DNA of 36,700 bases from Streptomyces aureus (GTDB taxonomy: Bacteria; Actinomycetota; Actinomycetes; Streptomycetales; Streptomycetaceae). The first letter of the stretch is position 1, and every line of letters starts with the position of its first letter. Location: contig NZ_JNZD01000045.1 of the NCBI RefSeq assembly GCF_000725495.1, positions 1 to 36,700 of the forward strand, written 5' to 3'. Under the pieces are notes generated by a model. That model was not told the DNA's origin and ran no database searches. It worked only from the letters and a program-made list of their open reading frames with translations. The translations under genes and the position numbers were made by a program. Below, piece after piece: positions 31,564 to 36,700 of this stretch.

Positions 31564-32028
31564 GTGAAGCTTGATTCGATGTACCAGGAAGTCATCCTGG
31601 ACCACTACAAGCACCCGCACGGGCGCGGTCTCAGGGACGGCGACGCCGAGGTGCACCACGTCAATCCCACGTGCGGTGACGAGATCACCCTGCGCGTGAA
31701 GTACGACGGAGAGCGGATCGAGGACATCTCGTACGAGGGCCAGGGCTGCTCGATCAGCCAGGCCTCCGCCTCCGTGCTGAACGACCTCCTGGTCGGCAAG
31801 GACGTGTCCGACGCGCAGCGGATCCAGGAGACCTTCCTGGAACTGATGCAGTCCAAGGGCCGGATCGAGCCCGACGACGCGATGGAGGAGGTGCTGGAGG
31901 ACGCGGTCGCGTTCGCCGGTGTCTCCAAGTACCCGGCCCGGGTCAAGTGCGCCCTCCTGAGCTGGATGGCATGGAAGGACGCGACGGCCCAGGCTCTGGG
32001 CGAGAGCGCCGAGAGGAAGACGGCATGA
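31564..32028 (+). CDS. sufU: SufU, zinc-dependent sulfurtransferase
   Basis: 154 residues from GTG 31564 (MKLDSMYQEVILDHY), with GCGAGG about 10 nt upstream; ATG 31579 is an alternative. SufU accepts persulfide sulfur from SufS and passes it to SufB. The metal ligands of the family are seen: Cys37 and Asp39 in NPTCGDEI, Cys62 in GQGCSISQASASVL, and Cys129 in ARVKCALLSW. Length matches the Gram-positive SufU class, which replaces SufE in such operons. The open frame upstream of the GTG is a shadow inside sufS. The stop overlaps the next gene as ATGA. Confidence 0.94.
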   Translation: MKLDSMYQEVILDHYKHPHGRGLRDGDAEVHHVNPTCGDEITLRVKYDGERIEDISYEGQGCSISQASASVLNDLLVGKDVSDAQRIQETFLELMQSKGRIEPDDAMEEVLEDAVAFAGVSKYPARVKCALLSWMAWKDATAQALGESAERKTA

Positions 32029-32438
32029 GCGAGAACACTGTGACATCGGACGAGACCGTCGTGACGTCGGACGAGTCCGCGGTCGCGGCGGCCGGCACCG
32101 CCGCGGCGGGCGAGGGCCTGACGTCGAAGCCCGCCTCGGAGGACGAGGTCCGCGAGGCGCTCTACGACGTCGTCGACCCCGAGCTGGGCATCGACGTCGT
32201 GAACCTCGGCCTCATCTACGGCATCCACATCGACGACGCGAACATCGCGACGATCGACATGACCCTGACGTCCGCGGCCTGTCCGCTCACCGACGTCATC
32301 GAGGACCAGGCCAAGTCCGCCACGGACGGCCTCGTCAACGAACTGCGCATCAACTGGGTCTGGATGCCGCCGTGGGGCCCGGACAAGATCACGGACGACG
32401 GTCGCGAGCAGCTTCGGGCGCTCGGCTTCAACGTCTGA
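32025..32438 (+). CDS. SufT-like metal-sulfur cluster protein (DUF59/MIP18 family)
   Basis: 137 residues. The first 35 residues are Ser/Thr/Ala-rich and probably disordered. The core is a DUF59 domain: REALYDVVDPELGIDVVNLGLIYGI (about 45-69) and MTLTSAACPLTDVI with the conserved cysteine, followed by VWMPPWGPDKITDDGREQLRALGF. Such proteins help mature Fe-S proteins (SufT in bacteria, MIP18 in eukaryotes). The ATG overlaps the sufU stop, GAGAGGA lies about 10 nt upstream, and a terminator follows, so it is the last gene of the suf operon. Confidence 0.92.
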   Translation: MSENTVTSDETVVTSDESAVAAAGTAAAGEGLTSKPASEDEVREALYDVVDPELGIDVVNLGLIYGIHIDDANIATIDMTLTSAACPLTDVIEDQAKSATDGLVNELRINWVWMPPWGPDKITDDGREQLRALGFNV

Positions 32439-32499
32439 TCGTCCGGCGCAGGGAGGCGGCCCCTTTCCGGGCCGCGGTCCCGGCTCTCGGGCACAGCGC

Positions 32500-32529
32500 A
32501 CGGGGCGGCACCTTCGGGTGCCGCCCCGT
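32500..32529 (+). terminator. UUCG-loop terminator of the suf operon
   Basis: A 13-bp perfect stem (ACGGGGCGGCACC and its complement) closed by TTCG, followed by CGCGTTTTCC, 61 nt after the last suf stop. Confidence 0.92.
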
Positions 32530-32539
32530 CGCGTTTTCC

Positions 32540-32628
32540 CGGTGGGGTGTGGTGTGGTGCGCTTCAGTGGGATGCCGTGCCTTGGGTGCCGTGGGTGGGG
32601 TGCGGTGCCGTGCCGCAGGTGGGGTGCG
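32540..32628. repeat. GT-rich degenerate repeat
   Basis: GGTGGGGTG-type units recur irregularly with GGTGCCGTG and GGGTGCCGTG. It lies in the gap between two converging genes. No gene is supported here. Confidence 0.5.
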
Positions 32629-32633
32629 CGGGC

Positions 32634-33578
32634 TCAGGCCAGGCCGCCGACCAGACGGAACGCCGAGTCCTCCCCGTAGCGCCGGTCCCGCTCGTAACGC
32701 CCGAGGACGAGCTGGAAGTTGCGGTGGCGCAGGAACTGGCCCGGGTAGTTGACCGACTCCAGGCTGACGGCGCCCGAGCGGGAGGTCCGCGGGCAGAAGG
32801 TGGCGTCCTCCCGGAACAGCGAGGAGCCGTCGTCGCGGTCGGCGTGCAGGACGAAGTTACGGTGGCGCAGATAGGCACCGTCGGTGGTCGCGAAGGAGTA
32901 GCAGGAGGACCTCGCCAGTCCCGCGACCACCTTGAAGCTGGCGGCCCGCCGGGTCGCCGTCGAACTGGACGAGCTCACCTGGTCGAGCAGAACCTGACCG
33001 TCACTCACATGCCAGTAGCGGTCGGGGTAGTTGACCGCCTGGACCGACTTCAGCCCCGAGGCCTGGCGGGTCGCGGAAGCGGTGGGCCCCGGCTTCCCGG
33101 AGCCGTCCTTGCCGCCGGAACCCTTGTCCGACGGCGACGGCGACGCGGAGCCCGTCGACGAGGCGTCCGGCGAGGCGGAGCGTGAAGTGCCGGGCGAGGC
33201 GAGGGCGTTCTTGCCGGACGGGGCCCTGGCCGAGCCCGCGGGAGCCGCGGGGGCGCCGAGGAGGAACGGATTCGCCGTGTCGGACGCGGTCCGGTTCCCG
33301 GCGTCGCGCGCCGAGGCGTCGGAGGAGGCCTGTACGGAGACCACCGCGATCGCGGCGATGGTGACGGCCACCGCGAGCCCGCCGGCCAGCCAGAGCCGCC
33401 GTGTTCCGGGCAGCCTGCCCTCGTCGTCGGCCCCGACCGCCTGCCAGGGTGCCGGAGGCAGGGGGACGAGGTCGGTGGACCCCGGGTAGGGCGCGCCGCG
33501 CGGGGTGGGGCGCCAGGGCACGATCTCCCTGGAGGGGGTGGACCCGTCGGGACCGGATCCGGGCGTCACTTCAGGCAT
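32634..33578 (-). CDS. membrane-anchored protein with AbfB (CBM42-like) domain
   Basis: 314 residues from ATG 33578; AGGA lies about 9 nt upstream. Residues 1-58 are Pro-rich and polar (inside), 62-83 form one membrane helix (LWLAGGLAVAVTIAAIAVVSV), 84-175 are a Ser/Ala/Pro/Gly linker, and 176-313 form an AbfB-type beta-trefoil. Its repeats are VQAVNYPDRYWHVSDG, DGAYLRHRNFVLHADR and ESVNYPGQFLRHRNFQLVLGRY. This domain binds arabinofuranose side chains in fungal and actinobacterial arabinofuranosidases. Here it has no catalytic partner, so the protein may bind wall or extracellular polysaccharide or act as a sensor. It stands alone, facing the suf operon. Confidence 0.88.
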   Translation of the reverse strand: MPEVTPGSGPDGSTPSREIVPWRPTPRGAPYPGSTDLVPLPPAPWQAVGADDEGRLPGTRRLWLAGGLAVAVTIAAIAVVSVQASSDASARDAGNRTASDTANPFLLGAPAAPAGSARAPSGKNALASPGTSRSASPDASSTGSASPSPSDKGSGGKDGSGKPGPTASATRQASGLKSVQAVNYPDRYWHVSDGQVLLDQVSSSSSTATRRAASFKVVAGLARSSCYSFATTDGAYLRHRNFVLHADRDDGSSLFREDATFCPRTSRSGAVSLESVNYPGQFLRHRNFQLVLGRYERDRRYGEDSAFRLVGGLA

Positions 33579-33834
33579 GCGCGTTCCTAAGCAGGGGGGA
33601 GGGCGAGCGCGTGAGCGGGCGAAGCGCGAGGGGTGAAGGGTGTGGGCGGCACACGGCGTGGGGTGGTCATGAAGACCCGGTGTGCGGCTGGTGAAACAGT
33701 AGTGGACACGGTGACCGGCGAGCAGTCGTTTCCCGCAGCGATGCAGGGATTTACACGAAGCTCTTTTCGGACAATCGATCACAGAGTCACGGGAGTTGGG
33801 CGGGGGAGCGGGCGCGGGAGCGGCGGTTGTGCGG

Positions 33835-33860
33835 GGGCGGTCGCGTGTGGGCGACCGCCC
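33835..33860. other. 10-bp stem hairpin in the divergent spacer
   Basis: Arms GGGCGGTCGC and GCGACCGCCC enclose a 6-nt loop. It is terminator-like in shape, but no gene ends nearby, so it may be part of a leader or a DNA-level site. Confidence 0.4.
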
Positions 33861-33915
33861 GGGGTGTGCGTGAGCGTCCGGCCGGGGTGTGCGTGAGCGT
33901 CCGGCCGGGTGTGCG
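33861..33915. repeat. 23-bp tandem repeat, about 2.3 copies
   Basis: The unit GGGTGTGCGTGAGCGTCCGG plus CCG occurs twice without change, and a third partial copy has lost one G. It ends about 50 bp upstream of the VOC gene. Confidence 0.7.
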
Positions 33916-33966
33916 CACCGGTGTGGCGGGTGGTCGCGCACCTGCCTCCGGGGGAGACTGCCGTCC

Positions 33967-34332
33967 ATGGCTGTCTCCCTCTACCAACTGGTCGTCGACG
34001 CCCACGATCTGCCGGCGCTCGCCCGCTTCTGGTGCCAAGTCCTCGACTGGCAGGTGCTGTTCGAGGACGAGCACGAGATCGTCATCGGCGCCGACGCGCG
34101 GGCGCTGCCCGGAATCTGCTTCGTGCCCGTGGGCGAGCGCAAGACCGTCAAGAACCGTCTCCACATCGACCTCTCGCCGGACGACCGGGAGGCCGAGGTC
34201 GAGCGGATCCTCGGCCTCGGGGCGAGCCTGGCGGAGGTGGGACAGGGCGAGGACGTCACCTGGACCGTCCTCGCCGACCCCGAGGGCAACGAGTTCTGTG
34301 TGCTGCGGCCGAAGAAGACGCTACTGGACTGA
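33967..34332 (+). CDS. VOC superfamily protein (glyoxalase/bleomycin-resistance fold)
   Basis: 121 residues with a GGGGGAGA run about 10 nt before the ATG. The fold marks are LYQLVVDAHDLPALARFWCQVLDWQ at the start, GICFVPVGERKTVKNRLHIDLSPDD in the middle with the His of the second module, and the ending WTVLADPEGNEFCVL with its terminal acidic ligand-like Glu. It belongs to the glyoxalase-like subgroup common in Streptomyces, whose substrates are mostly unknown. It is a single gene; its last 12 bases overlap the last 12 of the opposing gene. Confidence 0.9.
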   Translation: MAVSLYQLVVDAHDLPALARFWCQVLDWQVLFEDEHEIVIGADARALPGICFVPVGERKTVKNRLHIDLSPDDREAEVERILGLGASLAEVGQGEDVTWTVLADPEGNEFCVLRPKKTLLD

Positions 34333-35571
34333 GCCGGGGGACTCCGGGCCGCCGGGGTACCCCGGACCACCGGGTGCGGCGGGTCCACCGGGTCCGGTCG
34401 GTTCGGTCGGTCCGGTGGGCGTGCCGGGTCCGCCGGGCGCCTCCGTGACGGCGGCCGCGTGCACCAGTACGTCGGCCAGGCCCTCCCTGCGGATGCGCTG
34501 GTCGATGTACAGCAGGCTGCTGACCAACGGCATGAACACCAGGGCGAAGAGCTGGACGAAGAGCTTCCCGATCGTCGAGACCACGATGGAGCGCCCCATG
34601 GCGGGCAGCAGTTGCGCGTAGATCTGGCTCAGGTCCGCGGGCTCCTGCGTCGACGAGAGGTCGTAGGGCTGCGGGGCCGGCATCGCGATCCGGAGCGGCA
34701 CATTGATCACGAGGGAGACGATGAACGTGATCAGACCGCCCAGCAGCAGGATGCCGAACGTACGCCACCACGCCCCGCGGACCAGTCGCACCGACCTGCG
34801 CATCGCCGTGACCGGGGACGCCCCCTCCAGGACGGCGGCGGCCGGGGCGAAGCTGAACCGGATGAACAGCCAGAGGGCCAGCGGTATCACGAACAGGATG
34901 ACCATGGGGAAGAGCGCGAACGCCACCGTCGGGGCCCTGCCGGCGACCGCGCCCAGCAGCAGCATCCCGAACAGCACGAAGACGAGCACCACCGGTACCG
35001 CCACGGCCAGGGCCACCAGCAGCGTCACCCCGAGCACCGACGGGGTGCGCGACCAGGCCCGCCTCCACACGGCGGCGACCCGGGCCGGACGCCCGAGCAC
35101 GGCCTCGTGCAGCGTCGCCGCGGACGAGGCCTGGATGAAGGCGCTCACCACCAGCGAGACCACCATGTTGACGACCCACACGGCGCCGAACGCGAACAGG
35201 ACGGCCCGCACATCGGTCCAGTCGACGGACCGGGGGGCCGAGGTGATGCGGTCCAGCTCTGTCTTCGTCGACATGTAGGCGGCGTACATCAGGCCCAGCG
35301 ACAGCGCCGCCAGGGCCGTGACACTCGCGAAGGTGATCCCGAACAGGGGCTTCGCGTAGCGGCGCATCGTGGTGAAGGCACCGCCGAGGATGTGGTCCAC
35401 CCCGAGCGGGGCCAGCGGGATCACACCCGGCTTGGGCGGGGGCGGCGGCATCCAGCCCCAGCCGCCCGGGGCACCCCAGTACGGCCCCGAAGGCCCCGAC
35501 GGCCCCGAAGGCCCCCACGGCCCTGACGGTCCCGACGGCCCTGAAGGCCCCCACCCAGAACTGTCCGACAT
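34321..35571 (-). CDS. multi-pass membrane protein with collagen-like tails
   Basis: 416 residues from ATG 35571, with GAGAGG about 6 nt upstream. Residues 8-30 are Gly-Pro-Ser triplets (GPSGPSGPSGPWGPSGPSG), then a Trp/Gly/Pro stretch. The body (about 55-375) has six or more long helices in the order of the glycerophosphoryl-diester-phosphodiesterase membrane-domain-like group: GGAFTTMRRYAKPLFGI, a coupling segment RPARVAAVWRRAWSRTPSVLG, and SPVTAMRRSVRLVRGAWWRTFGILLL. The last 40 residues again carry G-x-P triplets (GGPGTPTGPTEPTGPGG). No catalytic motif is visible. Function unknown; the tails are probably cytoplasmic and disordered. It overlaps the convergent VOC gene by 12 bp. Confidence 0.88.
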   Translation of the reverse strand: MSDSSGWGPSGPSGPSGPWGPSGPSGPSGPYWGAPGGWGWMPPPPPKPGVIPLAPLGVDHILGGAFTTMRRYAKPLFGITFASVTALAALSLGLMYAAYMSTKTELDRITSAPRSVDWTDVRAVLFAFGAVWVVNMVVSLVVSAFIQASSAATLHEAVLGRPARVAAVWRRAWSRTPSVLGVTLLVALAVAVPVVLVFVLFGMLLLGAVAGRAPTVAFALFPMVILFVIPLALWLFIRFSFAPAAAVLEGASPVTAMRRSVRLVRGAWWRTFGILLLGGLITFIVSLVINVPLRIAMPAPQPYDLSSTQEPADLSQIYAQLLPAMGRSIVVSTIGKLFVQLFALVFMPLVSSLLYIDQRIRREGLADVLVHAAAVTEAPGGPGTPTGPTEPTGPGGPAAPGGPGYPGGPESPGSVQ

Positions 35572-35741
35572 GCCTCTCGCGCTCCATATGTTGTTGGGAT
35601 GTTGTCGGGAATCTGTTCGACTCCGGCCCCCTGGTGATCGCGAACCATATCTGCTGGGGCGCCGGGTGCCCATGGCATATACGCGATCCATACGCGTCCC
35701 GCCGCCGCAGCGGGTCGCGCAAGCCCCTACGCGGCCCGCCG

Positions 35742-35769
35742 TCCCATGTGTACAGTCGTACACATGGGA
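35742..35769. promoter_or_regulatory. large palindrome over the SMR promoter and start codon
   Basis: Perfect 12-bp arms (TCCCATGTGTAC and its complement) flank AGTC. The palindrome covers TACAGT (35751-35756), a good -10 box whose transcript would begin at the ATG at 35764, and the start codon itself. It is a strong candidate operator for the TetR protein encoded two genes along. Confidence 0.75.
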
Positions 35770-36084
35770 TATCTGCTGCTCGCCGGTGCCATCGCGGCCG
35801 AGGTCGGGGCGACCACCGCGATGAAGTACACGGAGGGCTTCAGCAGGTTGTGGCCGTCCCTCGCGACCGTCCTCGGATACGTCGTCGCCTTCGCCCTGCT
35901 GGCGCAGACCCTGAAGACCGTCTCGGTGGGTACGGCGTACGCGATCTGGGCCGGCGTCGGCACCGCCGCCATCGCCGTGATCGGCATGCTGTTCCTCGGC
36001 GAGGGGCTCACGGCCGCGAAGGCCGCCGGGATCGTCCTGATCATCGGCGGGGTCGTCCTGCTGAACCTCGGCGGGGCCCACTGA
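35764..36084 (+). CDS. small multidrug resistance (SMR) efflux protein
   Basis: 106 residues, four membrane helices (about 2-20, 30-50, 58-80, 85-103), the normal SMR length. It exports cationic drugs or related compounds by proton exchange, as a dimer. The essential membrane glutamate is Glu13 in AIAAEVGATTAMKYTEGF; VSVGTAYAIWAGVGTAAI in helix 3 is the family signature. I use the ATG at 35764; an upstream in-frame ATG at 35746 lies inside the palindrome and -10 box. There is no ribosome site, consistent with a leaderless mRNA. The TetR gene follows after 34 nt on the same strand. Confidence 0.92.
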   Translation: MGYLLLAGAIAAEVGATTAMKYTEGFSRLWPSLATVLGYVVAFALLAQTLKTVSVGTAYAIWAGVGTAAIAVIGMLFLGEGLTAAKAAGIVLIIGGVVLLNLGGAH

Positions 36085-36118
36085 TGTCCGGGCCCGGCGC
36101 GGCGGACGGCCGGCCCTG

Positions 36119-36694
36119 ATGGCGCGGCGGTACGACCCCGGCCGGCGGCAGCGGATCATCGACGCGGCGATCCGGGTCGTGGGCGCCAAGGGCATCGCCG
36201 GGCTCAGCCATCGCTCCGTCGCCGCCGAGGCCGATGTACCGCTCGGCTCCACCACGTACCACTTCAGGACCCTCGACGACCTCATGGTCGCGGCCCTGCG
36301 TCAGGTGAACGAGGGCTTCGCCGAGGTGGTCGCCGCCCGCGGCACCCTGGAGGACAGCCGCGCGGACCTGGCCGCCGAACTCGCCGGCCTGATCGGCGAA
36401 TGGCTGGCCGGCGACCGTACGGGCGTGGAGCTGGAGTACGAGCTCTACCTCGCGGCCCTGCGCAGACCGGCGCTGCGCCCGGTGGCCGCCGAGTGGATCG
36501 ACAGCCTCGTCGGCCCCCTGTCCCGCCGCACGGACCCGGTCACCGCCCGCGCCCTGGTCGCCCTGCTGGACGGGATCTGCCTCCAGGTCCTGCTGACGGA
36601 CACCCCGTACGACGAGGGGTACGCGCGGGAGGTGCTGGGGCGGATTCTGGGGGGTGGCGGGGGTGGCGGGGGAGGCGGCGCAGGGCGGTCGTGA
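36119..36694 (+). CDS. TetR family transcriptional regulator
   Basis: 191 residues. The N-terminal DNA-binding domain (about 8-55) reads RRQRIIDAAIRVVGAKGIAGLSHRSVAAEADVPLGSTTYHF, a clear TetR helix-turn-helix. The C-terminal part is helical ligand-binding sequence of usual length. The last 14 residues are a run of ten glycines plus AGRS, a low-complexity end that may be variable. The ribosome site is weak. It follows the SMR gene with 34 nt between, so the pair is likely an operon in which this protein represses its own transcript through the palindrome at 35742-35769 and is released by a drug-like ligand. The stop lies 6 bases from the end of the window. Confidence 0.92.
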   Translation: MARRYDPGRRQRIIDAAIRVVGAKGIAGLSHRSVAAEADVPLGSTTYHFRTLDDLMVAALRQVNEGFAEVVAARGTLEDSRADLAAELAGLIGEWLAGDRTGVELEYELYLAALRRPALRPVAAEWIDSLVGPLSRRTDPVTARALVALLDGICLQVLLTDTPYDEGYAREVLGRILGGGGGGGGGGAGRS

Positions 36695-36700
36695 GGGTGT

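Larger units (their letters stand above)
33579..33966. other. divergent spacer between AbfB-domain gene and VOC gene
   Basis: 388 bp without a convincing gene. It holds an A/T-richer patch at about 33745-33790 (TTTACA at 33750-33755), likely promoter DNA for one or both genes, then a G-rich tract, a hairpin (33835-33860) and a short tandem repeat (33861-33915). Confidence 0.5.

Overview
The window is high-GC actinobacterial DNA and almost certainly comes from a Streptomyces chromosome. The grounds are a G/C-rich third codon position, frequent GTG and TTG starts, ATGA/GTGA stop-start overlaps, TAGRNT-like -10 boxes close to start codons, and gene order that fits the Streptomyces pentose-phosphate / cta / suf neighbourhood as I remember it. 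No rRNA, tRNA, CRISPR array, insertion sequence or phage gene is visible. All statements about relatives come from recognising protein motifs, not from a search.

Layout. (1) 1-5071: the 3' end of pgi with its terminator, a membrane protein with a proline-rich tail, and a leftward operon padR - ABC ATPase - small repeat ORF - FtsX-type permease (a drug/peptide/lipid exporter module). (2) 5292-12037: a sugar block with a lone trehalose/maltose-type binding lipoprotein, then a GH13 alpha-glucosidase, a second (AglE-type) binding lipoprotein and two permeases. No ATPase is present, so the shared Streptomyces sugar ATPase MsiK, encoded elsewhere, is the likely partner. Three copies of a dyad (TACCTAACAKGTA) sit at the two promoter regions, and the first permease carries an extracytoplasmic B-like (SdrD-type) domain. 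A 24-bp terminator closes this block. (3) 12180-18785: the leftward pentose-phosphate operon tkt - tal - zwf - opcA - pgl. (4) 19139-22845: haem A genes ctaB (+) and ctaA (-), flanking a small conserved-looking protein and an amidohydrolase-like protein with a degenerate metal motif. (5) 22969-25555: leftward AAC(3)-type acetyltransferase, then ABC-2 exporter ATPase and permease. (6) 25717-32438: the suf operon for Fe-S cluster assembly: sufR, sufB, sufD, Rieske ferredoxin, sufC, sufS, sufU and a SufT-like DUF59 gene. The front end has a SufR-type operator over the start codon and an iron-box-like palindrome, and a UUCG terminator closes the operon. (7) 32634-36700: an anchored AbfB-domain protein, a VOC protein, a membrane protein with collagen-like tails, and an SMR efflux gene followed by a TetR regulator, with a large palindrome over the SMR start codon.

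How it fits together. The alpha-glucosidase and importer would release and take up glucose. Pgi, Zwf/OpcA, Pgl, Tal and Tkt process glucose-6-phosphate and make NADPH. Suf supplies Fe-S clusters, and CtaA/CtaB supply haem A to the terminal oxidase. The best candidates for something little described are the domain-inserted sugar permease, the three-site operator set, the leaderless palindrome-covered SMR promoter and the small repeat ORF between the ABC exporter genes.
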